Below are positions 41,315-49,504 of a DNA stretch of 64,000 bases, piece by piece; the first letter of the stretch is position 1, and each line of letters starts with the position of its first letter. The notes beneath the pieces are model-generated. The model saw nothing but the letters and a program-made list of their open reading frames with translations. It was not told where the DNA came from and did no database searches. The stretch covers positions 1,099,501 to 1,163,500 of the forward strand of contig NZ_JAWXYB010000018.1 of the NCBI RefSeq assembly GCF_033842475.1. Direction: 5' to 3'. This DNA is from Acidiphilium acidophilum (GTDB lineage Bacteria > Pseudomonadota > Alphaproteobacteria > Acetobacterales > Acetobacteraceae). Made by a program: the position numbers and the translations under genes.

Positions 41315-41977
41315 ATGGTACTCCCCCGTCCGGCCCGCATCGCGGTCGAAATCGTCTACGATTTCGTCTGCCCGTGGTGCTATCTCGGCGTCCATCGCTT
41401 CGCCCGTCTCCGCGCCGAGCGCCGCGATCTCGCCATCGAGCCGGTATGGCGGCCGTTCCTGCTCAATCCGGACATGCCCCGCGCCGGCATCAGCCGGACC
41501 GACTATGCCGCCCGCAAATTCGGCGATGAGGAACGCGCCCGCCGCTTCTACGCCGCCATCACCGACATCGCGGCCACCGAAGGCCTCACGGTCGATTTCG
41601 CCCGCATCCGCCGCACGCCCAGCAGTGTCGATGCCCATCGCCTCGTCCGTTTCGCCACCACCATCGGCCCGGTCGAACCCCTCATCCTCGCGATCTTCCG
41701 CGCCTATTTCGAAGCCGGGGTCGATATCGGCCAGATCGAGTCCCTGGTCCGCATCGCGGGTGATGCCGGGCTCGATCCAGCGGTCACCCGCCGGTTCCTC
41801 ACCTCCGATCTCGCGGTCGATCAGGTCCATGCCGACAATCTCCACGCCCACCGCCTCGGCATCAACGGCGTGCCCTGTTTCGTGGTCAACGGCGTCTCCG
41901 CCATTGCCGGTGCCCAGGAACCCGATGTGCTGGAACGCCTGATCGAGCTCGCCGCCTGCGATGCGGCACCGCTCTGA
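41315..41977 (+). CDS. DsbA-family oxidoreductase (FrnE/HCCA isomerase-like)
   Basis: The 220-residue thioredoxin-fold protein has the redox motif CPWC in VEIVYDFVCPWCYLGVHRF at the N-terminus, an inserted helical domain and the cis-Pro region GVPCFVVNGVSAIAGAQ. It has no signal peptide, as expected for the cytoplasmic FrnE group. GTG 41309 is an alternative start two codons earlier. The substrate is unknown. Confidence 0.87.
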   Translation: MVLPRPARIAVEIVYDFVCPWCYLGVHRFARLRAERRDLAIEPVWRPFLLNPDMPRAGISRTDYAARKFGDEERARRFYAAITDIAATEGLTVDFARIRRTPSSVDAHRLVRFATTIGPVEPLILAIFRAYFEAGVDIGQIESLVRIAGDAGLDPAVTRRFLTSDLAVDQVHADNLHAHRLGINGVPCFVVNGVSAIAGAQEPDVLERLIELAACDAAPL

Positions 41978-42031
41978 TCAATTCCGCCTGACCACCTTCC
42001 GCGCCGCTCCGGCGCATGGCACAAGGCGAAA

Positions 42032-43033
42032 ATGAAACGCCGCACCCTCCTCGCCGCCGCCCCGCTTGCCGCCCTTCCGCTCGCCGCTCTTCCGCTCGCC
42101 GGGGCCTTCGCTCCCGCAACCGCCCGAGCCGCCCAGCCCGCCGATTTCAGTGGTTTCCTCGCCGGGCTGAGCAACCGCGCCCGCCAGCAGGGGGTGCCCG
42201 ACAGCATCGTGACGCAGGCCCTCGGCGGCCTCGCGCCCGATTCCCGGGTCATCCATCTCGACAGTCACCAGCCCGAATTCACCCTCACCTGGGCGCAATA
42301 CAGCGCCCGCGTCGTCACCCAGGCGCGCATCAAGGATGGTCACGCGAAGGAATTGGCTCTGCGCCCCATCTTCGCCAATCTCCGCCGCCGCTTCGGCGTC
42401 GATGCCGCGCCCATGATGGGCATCTGGGGCATCGAAACCGATTTCGGCGTCATCCAGGGCAATTTCCAGGTGATCGATTCGCTCGCCACCCTCGCCTGGT
42501 TCCGCAACAGCACCTTCTTCGCCAACGAGGCGATCGCCGCGATGAAAATCGCCGCCCGGGGCGACGCCCCGCTCCCCGGCCTGATCGGCTCCTGGGCCGG
42601 CGCGATGGGGCAGCCCCAATTCATGCCGAGCGTCTACCTCACCACGGCGGTGAACTATTCCGGCCAGGGCACCCCCAATATCTGGACCAGCGTGCCCGAC
42701 ACCCTCGCCTCGATCGCGAACTATCTCCACAAAGCCCACTGGATCCCGGGCCTGCCGTCGAGCGAGCCGGTCCTGATCCCCGCCGGGTTCAACGCTGGCC
42801 TCGCCGGCCGCGACCATCGCCTCCCGCTCGCCCGCTGGCAGCAACTCGGCGTCCACCGCCTTGCCGATGCCGCCATCCTGCCCCCCACCACCGAAGCCTC
42901 GCTGCTCCTGCCCGACGGCCCGACCGGTGCCGCCTATCTCGCCTACGCCAATTTCACCTCGATCCGCCGCTACAACCCGTCCGATCTCTATGCCCTCGCG
43001 GTCGGCGAACTCGGCCGCCTGATCGCCGCATGA
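42032..43033 (+). CDS. lytic murein transglycosylase (MltB family)
   Basis: The 333-residue protein has a cleavable signal (RRTLLAAAPLAALPLAALPLAG, cut after about residue 34). The catalytic motif MGIWGIETDFG carries the active-site Glu; AGAMGQPQFMPS and the late region RRYNPSDLYALAVG also fit the MltB/SLT_2 family. It cleaves peptidoglycan glycan strands with 1,6-anhydro ends. It lacks a lipobox, so is probably soluble in the periplasm. It overlaps rlpA by ATGA. Confidence 0.9.
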   Translation: MKRRTLLAAAPLAALPLAALPLAGAFAPATARAAQPADFSGFLAGLSNRARQQGVPDSIVTQALGGLAPDSRVIHLDSHQPEFTLTWAQYSARVVTQARIKDGHAKELALRPIFANLRRRFGVDAAPMMGIWGIETDFGVIQGNFQVIDSLATLAWFRNSTFFANEAIAAMKIAARGDAPLPGLIGSWAGAMGQPQFMPSVYLTTAVNYSGQGTPNIWTSVPDTLASIANYLHKAHWIPGLPSSEPVLIPAGFNAGLAGRDHRLPLARWQQLGVHRLADAAILPPTTEASLLLPDGPTGAAYLAYANFTSIRRYNPSDLYALAVGELGRLIAA

Positions 43034-43944
43034 ACCCGGCCCGCCCGTGGCCCGGCCTCAATCGTACCGGCCTCGCCATCGCCGCCGCCACCGTCGCAAT
43101 GCTCGCCGGCTGCGCCCACAAACCGCCCCGGCCCGGAGCCGCGCCGACCGGCGCGCACTACACGATCGGCTACCCCTTTGAGGCCGGCGGCGAATGGCAC
43201 TACCCGCGCGCCTTCGGTGCCTATGACGAAACCGGCCTCGCGGCGGTCATCCCGCCCGGCCACGAGGCCGCCACCACCGATGGCGAAGCCTTCCACCAAT
43301 CCGGCCTGATGGCGCAAAGCCCGGTCCTGCCGCTGCCCTCGCTGGTCACCCTGACCAATCTGGTCAACGGACGATCCCTGACCGTCCGGGTCAACGATCG
43401 CGGACCCGCCACCCCCGGCCGCATCATCGCGGTCACCCGCGCCGTCGCAAGCCGCCTCGGCTTTCCCGCCAGTGGCGTGGTCGAAATCCGGGTCAAACTG
43501 CTGGAATCGCGCTCCTCCTCCCTGCAATCCGCCCTTGGTGCCGGCCCGCATCTCACCCCGGCCCCGGTCGCGGGCGTCGAGGCCAGCGCCCTGCCGCCTC
43601 CGCCCGGCGCCGCCGGCTCCGCCGGAACCACCCGTCCGACCAACGCCCCGGTCACCGCCGCCGCACCCTCCACCGCCGCTGGCCTGTCCGGCATCGTCCA
43701 CACCACCGCGCCCGATCCCGGCCCGCTTTACGTCGAAATCGGCGGCTTCGGCTCCGGCAGCGATGCCCAAAACACGCTCTACCGCCTCGAAGGCCTGCCC
43801 GGCGGCGTCGTGCCGCAATCGAGCGAAGGCCGCACCCTCTACGCCGTGAAACTCGGCCCCTACCACAGCGTCGCCGCCGCCGATGCCGCCCTGCGCGCCG
43901 TCCTCGCCCGCGGCGTCCCCGACCCCGAAATCACCGTGCATTGA
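43030..43944 (+). CDS. rlpA: RlpA-like lipoprotein with SPOR domain
   Basis: The 304-residue protein has a lipoprotein signal with lipobox LAGC (about 26-29). A double-psi beta-barrel domain includes LPSLVTLTNLVNGRSLTVRVNDRGP with the catalytic Asp of RlpA transglycosylases. A Pro/Ala-rich linker (about 180-230) and a C-terminal SPOR domain (LYVEIGGFGSGSDAQN onward) follow. It is likely a septal cell-wall enzyme acting with the MltB-like gene upstream. Confidence 0.87.
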   Translation: MNPARPWPGLNRTGLAIAAATVAMLAGCAHKPPRPGAAPTGAHYTIGYPFEAGGEWHYPRAFGAYDETGLAAVIPPGHEAATTDGEAFHQSGLMAQSPVLPLPSLVTLTNLVNGRSLTVRVNDRGPATPGRIIAVTRAVASRLGFPASGVVEIRVKLLESRSSSLQSALGAGPHLTPAPVAGVEASALPPPPGAAGSAGTTRPTNAPVTAAAPSTAAGLSGIVHTTAPDPGPLYVEIGGFGSGSDAQNTLYRLEGLPGGVVPQSSEGRTLYAVKLGPYHSVAAADAALRAVLARGVPDPEITVH

Positions 43945-44582
43945 ACCGCGCCAACCACCCCGGCGTCTTCATCACCTTCGAGGGCGGTGAGGCCGTCGGC
44001 AAATCCACCCAGATCGCCCGCCTTGCCGCAACCCTGCGCCAGCAGGGACACACGATCGTCCTGACCCGCGAACCCGGCGGCACGCCCGGTGCCGAATCCC
44101 TCCGCGCCCTGATGCTCGACCCCGCCACCAGCCTCGCCCCGCTCGCCGACACCCTCCTCGTCTTCGCCGCCCGCGCCGACCATGTCGAAACCCTGATCCG
44201 TCCGGCCCTCGCGCGCGGCGCCATCGTCCTGTGCGACCGCTTCACCGATTCCACCATGGCTTATCAGGGCCACGGCCTCGGCGTCGAACCCGCCACCATC
44301 GCCACCCTCGCCACCCTGATCGGCCTCACCCCCGACCTCACCCTCATCCTCGACGCCCCGCCCGAAATCGCCGCCACCCGCCTCGCCGCGCGCTTCGCCG
44401 CGCACTCCGGCCGACCCGACCGCTACGAACGCTTCGACGCCGGTTTCGCCGCCCGGATCGCCGCCGGTTTCCGCGCCATCGCCGCCGCCGACCCTGCCCG
44501 CTGCGCCCTGATCGATGCCACCGGCAGCATCGACTCCATCGCCGCCACCATCGCCGCCACCGTCACCGCCCGCCTCGCATGA
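43941..44582 (+). CDS. tmk: thymidylate kinase
   Basis: The 213-residue enzyme phosphorylates dTMP to dTDP. P-loop FEGGEAVGKST, the DR motif LTREPGG, the CDRFTDSTMAYQG segment and an Arg-rich lid are all present. The start is TTG 43941, overlapping the rlpA stop (TTGA); the next ATG is far inside the protein. It overlaps holB by ATGA, a common tmk-holB pair. Confidence 0.95.
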   Translation: MNRANHPGVFITFEGGEAVGKSTQIARLAATLRQQGHTIVLTREPGGTPGAESLRALMLDPATSLAPLADTLLVFAARADHVETLIRPALARGAIVLCDRFTDSTMAYQGHGLGVEPATIATLATLIGLTPDLTLILDAPPEIAATRLAARFAAHSGRPDRYERFDAGFAARIAAGFRAIAAADPARCALIDATGSIDSIAATIAATVTARLA

Positions 44583-45559
44583 TCGCCCCGCGCGCCAACC
44601 CCCTCCTGCTCGGCCAGAACCGCGCGATCGCCGAACTCCACCGCACCGCCTCCGGCCCCCGCCTGCACCACGCCTGGCTGATCGCCGGCCCGCCCGGCAT
44701 CGGCAAAGCGACCCTCGCCTACCGCTTCGCCCGCTGGCTCCTCGCTGGCGCCACCACGCCCGACCTCTCGCTCGCCCCCACCGACCCGGTCTTCCGCCGC
44801 GTCGCCGTCGCCTCCCACGCCGACCTCCTCGTCATCGAGCGCCGCTATGACGAGAAAAAAAAGCGCATGCAGGGCGAAATCGTCGTCGAAACCGTCGCCC
44901 AGGCCGGAAAATTCCTCCGCCTCACCCCCGGCGAGGGCGGCTGGCGCGTTGTCATCGTCGATGGCGCGGAAGCCCTCAACCGCAACGCCGCCAACGCCCT
45001 CCTCAAACTCCTGGAGGAACCACCCCCGCGCGCCATCTGGCTCCTGATCAGCCACGCCCCCGGCCGCCTGCTCCCCACCATCCGCAGCCGAACCCGCCAG
45101 CTCGATGCCGCCCCGCTCGACCCCGCCACCCTCGAAACCCTCCTCGCCACCGCCCAGCCCGACCTCACCGCCGCCCAGCGCACCCGCCTCGCCACCCTCT
45201 CCGAAGGCTCGATCGGCCGCGCCCTGTCCCTTGCCGGCACCGATGGTCTCGCCCTCGCATCCCTCGCCGAGGAAGCCCTCACCACCGCCATCCCACCCAC
45301 CCGCGCCGCCGCCATCGCCGATCAGGTCGCCCGCGCCGAAGACGGTTTCACCACCTTCCTCGACCTCCTCCGCACCGCCCTCGCCACCACCACCCGCGCC
45401 CAGGCCCGCATGACAGCCCGCACCGCCCCCGCCCCATCCCTTGATCGCCAAGCCGCCCTCTGGCAGGAGTTCGGCCAGCTCGAAGCCGAAGTCGAAGGCC
45501 TCAACCTCGACCCCCGCGCCGCCATCCTCACCCTCCTCCACCGCCTGAGGCCCGCATGA
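44579..45559 (+). CDS. holB: DNA polymerase III delta' subunit
   Basis: The 326-residue AAA+ clamp-loader subunit has LLGQNRAIAELHR, GPPGIGKATLAYRFARWLL (modified P-loop), VVETVAQAGKFL, VIVDGAEALNRNAANALLKLLEEPPP and TIRSRTRQL, which replaces the usual SRC sensor by SRT. It lies between tmk and metG with 4-bp overlaps on both sides. Confidence 0.93.
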   Translation: MIAPRANPLLLGQNRAIAELHRTASGPRLHHAWLIAGPPGIGKATLAYRFARWLLAGATTPDLSLAPTDPVFRRVAVASHADLLVIERRYDEKKKRMQGEIVVETVAQAGKFLRLTPGEGGWRVVIVDGAEALNRNAANALLKLLEEPPPRAIWLLISHAPGRLLPTIRSRTRQLDAAPLDPATLETLLATAQPDLTAAQRTRLATLSEGSIGRALSLAGTDGLALASLAEEALTTAIPPTRAAAIADQVARAEDGFTTFLDLLRTALATTTRAQARMTARTAPAPSLDRQAALWQEFGQLEAEVEGLNLDPRAAILTLLHRLRPA

Positions 45560-47091
45560 CCAAGCGTTTCTACATCACCACGCCCATCTATTACGTGAAC
45601 GGCGCCCCCCATATCGGCCACGCCTATTCCTCCATCGCGGCCGACGTCATGGCCCGCTTCAAACGCCTCGACGGCTACGACGTCGCCTTCCTCACCGGCA
45701 CCGACGAACACGGCCAGAAAATCGAAAAAGCCGCAACCGATGCCGGCATCACCCCCCAGCACCTCGCGGACCGCAACAGCGCCGCCTTCCGCGCCATGGC
45801 CAGCGCGATCAACCTCTCGAACACCGATTTCATCCGCACCACCGAACCCCGCCACAAAGCCGCCTGCGCCGCCATGTGGCAGGCGCTCGATGCCGCCGGC
45901 GCCATCCACCTCGGCCATTACGAAGGCTGGTACGCCACCCGCGACGAAGCCTTCTACAACGAGGACGAACTCACCACCGCGCCCGACGGCACCAAACGCT
46001 CCCCCTACGGCGCCCCGGTCGAATGGGTCCGCGAACCCTCCTACTTCTTCAAACTCAGCGCCTTCCAGTCCCGCCTGCTCGACCTCTACGAATCCCACCC
46101 CGAATTCATCCAGCCCGCCTCCAGCCGCAACGAAGTGCTCAGCTTCGTCCGCTCCGGCCTGCGCGATATCTCGATCAGCCGCACCAGCTTCACCTGGGGC
46201 GTGCCGGTCCCCGACGCCCCCGGCCACGTCATGTATGTCTGGATCGACGCCCTCACCAACTACCTCACCGCCCTCGGCTACCCCGACCTCTCAGCCCCCG
46301 CCATGCAGTTCTGGCCCGCCGACATCCACCTCGTCGGCAAGGAAATCACCCGCTTCCACGCCATCTACTGGCCCGCCATGCTGATGGCCGCCAACCTCCC
46401 CCTCCCCAAACGCGTCTTCGGCCACGGCTGGTGGGTCGTCGATGGCGAAAAAATGTCCAAATCCCTCGGCAACGCCCTCGAAATCCAGCCCCTCATCGCC
46501 GAATTCGGCATCGACCCCGTCCGCTTCTTCCTCCTCCGCGAAATCCCCTTCGGCAACGATGGCGACGTCTCCCGCCGCGCCATCATCACCCGCCTGAACA
46601 CCGAACTCGCCAACGGCCTCGGCAACCTCGCCCAGCGCACCCTCAGCTTCATCGCGAAAAACGCCGGCGCCGCCATCCCCGAATCCGGCCCCGAAACCGA
46701 AGCCGACCACGCGCTGAACACCATCGCCGCAACCCTCCCCACCCGGTTCCGCGCCGCGATGGACCGTCTCGCCTACCAGGAAGCCCTCGAAGACATCTGG
46801 AAACTCATCCGCGCCGCCAACGCCTATATCGACCACCAGCAGCCCTGGACCCTCCGCAAATCCGACCCCGCCCGCATGAACCACGTCCTGCGCACCCTCT
46901 GCGAAACCCTCCGCATCGCTGCCCTCCTGCTCCAGCCCTTCATGCCTGACACCATGGCAAAACTGCTCGACCAGCTCGCCGTCCCACCCGATGCCCGCAC
47001 CTTCGCCGCCCTCGAAACCCCCCTCCCGACCGCCGCCCCGCTCCCCACCCCCACCGGCCTCTTCCCCCGCTTCATCGAACCGGACGCATGA
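45556..47091 (+). CDS. metG: methionyl-tRNA synthetase
   Basis: The 511-residue class I synthetase has HIGHAYS (19-25), GTDEHGQKIEKAA and KMSKSLGN (near 300). It lacks the CxxC zinc-knuckle region and the C-terminal tRNA-binding domain, so belongs to the short MetRS type. It overlaps holB by ATGA. A tandem hairpin follows the stop. Confidence 0.96.
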   Translation: MTKRFYITTPIYYVNGAPHIGHAYSSIAADVMARFKRLDGYDVAFLTGTDEHGQKIEKAATDAGITPQHLADRNSAAFRAMASAINLSNTDFIRTTEPRHKAACAAMWQALDAAGAIHLGHYEGWYATRDEAFYNEDELTTAPDGTKRSPYGAPVEWVREPSYFFKLSAFQSRLLDLYESHPEFIQPASSRNEVLSFVRSGLRDISISRTSFTWGVPVPDAPGHVMYVWIDALTNYLTALGYPDLSAPAMQFWPADIHLVGKEITRFHAIYWPAMLMAANLPLPKRVFGHGWWVVDGEKMSKSLGNALEIQPLIAEFGIDPVRFFLLREIPFGNDGDVSRRAIITRLNTELANGLGNLAQRTLSFIAKNAGAAIPESGPETEADHALNTIAATLPTRFRAAMDRLAYQEALEDIWKLIRAANAYIDHQQPWTLRKSDPARMNHVLRTLCETLRIAALLLQPFMPDTMAKLLDQLAVPPDARTFAALETPLPTAAPLPTPTGLFPRFIEPDA

Positions 47092-47155
47092 CCAAACCCC
47101 GCGCGGCCCACCAGCCGCGCACGACGAAACCCCGCGCGGCCCACCAGCCGCACGA
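47088..47155. terminator. tandemly duplicated hairpin after metG
   Basis: A 34-bp unit occurs twice (47088-47121 and 47122-47155). Each holds the inverted repeat GCGCGGC, CCACCA, GCCGCGC (47101-47120 in the first; the second has GCCGCAC). It lies between metG and the convergent tRNA, so it may end transcription from both sides. No T-run is present. Confidence 0.45.
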
Positions 47156-47186
47156 TCCAAAACCCACAAATTTTCCCGAAAAAACC

Positions 47187-47261
47187 TGGTAGCGGCGGGC
47201 GGATTTGAACCACCGACCAAGAGATTATGATTCTCCTGCTCTACCGCTGAGCTACGCCGCC
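47187..47261 (-). tRNA. tRNA-Met (elongator, anticodon CAU)
   Basis: The 75-nt sequence folds as a cloverleaf: acceptor GGCGGCG with CGCCGCT, D-arm TAGCTCAGCGGTAGAGCA, anticodon loop ATCATAA, T-loop GGTTCAAATC, and a genome-encoded CCA. The GGCGGsG start matches alphaproteobacterial elongator tRNA-Met. A lysidine-modified tRNA-Ile2 also has CAU in the gene and is a less likely alternative. Confidence 0.92.
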
Positions 47262-47274
47262 AACCGGTGCCGCC

Positions 47275-47303
47275 GAGGTAGCGCCCACCGCCACCCCTGT
47301 CAA
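47275..47303 (-). promoter_or_regulatory. promoter of tRNA-Met
   Basis: On the minus strand TTGACA (47303-47298), a 17-bp spacer and TACCTC (47280-47275) stand 13 bp before the tRNA 5' end. The -35 is perfect and the -10 is weak. Confidence 0.6.
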
Positions 47304-47331
47304 TCAGCCCGCCGCCGAGCCCACCCCGCCA

Positions 47332-47628
47332 TCAAACCAGCCCCATCCCCAAATCCCGCCAATCCGGATTCCCCTGCTCGATCAGCGCCAACTTCCCCCG
47401 CCGCGACCCCGCCTTGATAGCCTTCTCCCGCACGATCGCCCCCTCCATCGAACCCCACATCTCGAACCATACCAACATCCGGCACCCGTACCGCGCCGCA
47501 AAACCGGCACCACCACCATCTCGATGCTGCGCCACCCGCCGCACCAGATCGGACGTAACCCCGACATAAATCGTCCCGTTCCGCCGATTCGCCATCATAT
47601 AAACCGCAGGCTGCCTCTCAGCTCCCAT
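47332..47628 (-). CDS. GIY-YIG nuclease family protein
   Basis: The 98-residue single-domain protein has VYMMANRRNGTIYVGVTSDLVRRVAQH, the GIY-YIG core with Tyr and Arg, and WGSMEGAIVREKAIKAGSRRGKLALIE carrying the metal-binding Glu. Such UPF0213-like proteins are widespread and mostly uncharacterised. The 5' end adjoins the tandem repeat array. Confidence 0.85.
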   Translation of the reverse strand: MGAERQPAVYMMANRRNGTIYVGVTSDLVRRVAQHRDGGGAGFAARYGCRMLVWFEMWGSMEGAIVREKAIKAGSRRGKLALIEQGNPDWRDLGMGLV

Positions 47629-47654
47629 CCCCCCATCCCATCATCGCAATCACC

Positions 47655-48476
47655 CCCACGCCGTCATTGCGAGCGAAGCGCGGCAATCCAGCCCCGAACC
47701 CTCGCCAAACCTTCCGTCGAGACCAGAAACCAAAGCAGCAAGCCCTTCTTTCTCGCAAGAAAGAAGCAAAGAACCTTTATCCCCAACCCTAACCCCGCCC
47801 GGCCCAACCCCCCAACCCCCACGCCGTCATTGCGAGCGAAGCGCGGCAATCCAGCCCCGAACCCTCGCCAAACCTTCCGTCGAGACCAGAAACCAAAGCA
47901 GCAAGCCCTTCTTTCGTGCAAGAAAGAAGCAAAGAACCTTTATCCCCAACCCTAACCCCGCCCGGCCCAACCCCCCAACCCCAACCCGTCATTGCGAGCG
48001 AAGCGCGGCAATCCAGCCCCGAACCCTCGCCAGACCTTCCGCCAAGACCAGAAGCCGAAGAAGCAAGCCCTTCTTTCTTGCAAGAAAGAAGCAAAGAACC
48101 TTTATCCACAACCTTAACCCCGCCCGGCCCAACCCCCCAACCCCCACGCCGTCATTGCGAGCGAAGCGCGGCAATCCAGCCCCGAACCCTCGCCAGACCT
48201 TCCGCCAAGACCAGAAACCAAAGCAGCAAGCCCTTCTTTCGTGCAAGAAAGAAGCAAAGAACCTTTATCCCCAACCCTAACCCCGCCCGGCCCAACCCCC
48301 CAACCCCAACCCGTCATTGCGAGCGAAGCGCGGCAATCCAGCCCCGAACCGTCGCCAAACCTTCCGTCGAGACCAGAAACCAAAGCAGCAAGCCGTTCTT
48401 TCTTGAAAGAAAGAACCAAAGAACTTTCGCGCCCCTCTAACCTTGAATTGCAAAACGCATTGCTCAGTGCCCCACC
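47655..48476. repeat. tandem array, five copies of a 162/163-bp repeat
   Basis: The motif GTCATTGCGAGCGAAGCGCG starts at 47663, 47826, 47988, 48151 and 48313, giving alternating periods of 163 and 162 bp. Each unit carries a GCAAT-bounded imperfect palindrome, a conserved middle, a TTCTTTCTTG/CAAGAAAGAA hairpin followed by CAAAGAAC, and a C-rich stretch. The final copy has a changed hairpin (GTTCTTTCTTG) and a different tail (TTGCAAAACGCATTGC). Open frames across it have the repeat's own translation and are not counted as genes. Nothing else is seen between 47629 and 48557. Confidence 0.92.
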
Positions 48477-48557
48477 CATGCGCTAGGAAAGTAACCGAAC
48501 CCAACCCAAAGGCGCCCGGTCCATGTCCAGCAACCAACCCAGCGCACCACTCAGCCC

Positions 48558-49262
48558 ATGAGCGACGCCATGGACCTCAGCCAGGCCCCCTTCGTCAATC
48601 AAATCCTCGACCGCGCCCGCAACGAACTCCTCGGGCGCTCCTACGACACCTTCAACATCGACCACCTCATCCCCTTCGCCGCCAGCCTCGACACCGCCGC
48701 CTACGTCGCCGATCACGCCGCCGATGCCGCCCGCTTCGCCTCGAACCACGACCTCCTCCGCGCCGGGCTCGACTGCGCCCCCCGCGATGGCCTCGTCCTC
48801 GAATTCGGCGTCGCCTCCGGCAGCACCCTCCGCACCATCGCCAACCACTGGAAACAACCCGTCTTCGGGTTCGACAGTTTCGAAGGCCTCCCCGAACAAT
48901 GGCGTCCCGGCTTCCCCGCAGGCATGTTCGCCCAGAACCCGCCCGACACCCCCGCTAACGCAAGCCTCGTGCGCGGCTGGTTCGACCAGAGCCTCCCCAC
49001 CTTCGCCCAGACCCACCCCGGCGATGTCGCCTTCCTTCACATCGATTGCGATCTCTACTCCTCCACCCGCACCATCTTCGAAATCCTCGGCCACCGCATC
49101 AAACCCGGCACCATCATCGTCTTCGACGAATACTGGAACTACCCCGGCTGGCGCACCCACGAATTCAAAGCCTTCCACGAATTCCTCGCATGGTCGAAAC
49201 GGAGTTATTCGTTCCTCGGATTTGTCCCGTCCCACCAGCAGGCCGGCGTCATCATCATCTGA
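48558..49262 (+). CDS. TylF/MycF-like class I SAM methyltransferase
   Basis: The 234-residue protein has the SAM motif LEFGVASGSTLR, then FGFDSFEGLPE, FLHIDCDLYSSTRTIFE and FDEYWNYPGWRTHEFKAF. These match the macrocin O-methyltransferase (TylF/MycF) family, which also occurs in polysaccharide clusters. The glycosyltransferases that follow suggest a sugar or glycan substrate. The gene starts 80 bp after the repeat array. Confidence 0.87.
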   Translation: MSDAMDLSQAPFVNQILDRARNELLGRSYDTFNIDHLIPFAASLDTAAYVADHAADAARFASNHDLLRAGLDCAPRDGLVLEFGVASGSTLRTIANHWKQPVFGFDSFEGLPEQWRPGFPAGMFAQNPPDTPANASLVRGWFDQSLPTFAQTHPGDVAFLHIDCDLYSSTRTIFEILGHRIKPGTIIVFDEYWNYPGWRTHEFKAFHEFLAWSKRSYSFLGFVPSHQQAGVIII

Positions 49263-49264
49263 GC

Positions 49265-49425
49265 CCCGGCATCGCGAGCAAAGCGCGGCAATCCAATCCC
49301 GTCACCCCCGGTAGCGGGTAAAAGGGAAAGGCAAAGCAAGCCGTTCTTTCTTGAAAGAAAGAACCAAAGAACTTTCGCTCCCCTTCTAACCATAGATTGC
49401 AAAACGCATTGCCCACACCGCCACG
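49265..49425. repeat. solitary diverged copy of the 162-bp repeat
   Basis: GGCATCGCGAGCAAAGCGCGGCAATCCA, a shortened middle, the hairpin GTTCTTTCTTGAAAGAAAGAAC and the tail ATTGCAAAACGCATTGCCCA are recognisable. It resembles the last unit of the array, including the same tail, and sits directly before the secreted-protein gene. Confidence 0.8.
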
Positions 49426-49504
49426 GATAGGATAGGAGAGAACCACGAAAAAAATCGCAAGGCTCCCGTTACCCGATGCAAAAGCAAAACCTCGCCGCCC
49501 TGCC

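Noticed and set aside
47187-47261. Initiator tRNA-fMet
   Set aside because: The first acceptor pair is formed (G-U) and the anticodon stem lacks the three G-C pairs of initiators, so elongator tRNA-Met fits better.
47655-48476. CRISPR array
   Set aside because: Units are 162/163 bp and near-identical throughout, with no short repeat and unique spacers and no cas genes nearby.
47524-48486. Overlapping open frames across the tandem array on both strands
   Set aside because: They consist only of repeat translation (VIASEARQSSPEPSP and its antisense counterpart), have no conserved start region, and change with unit number.
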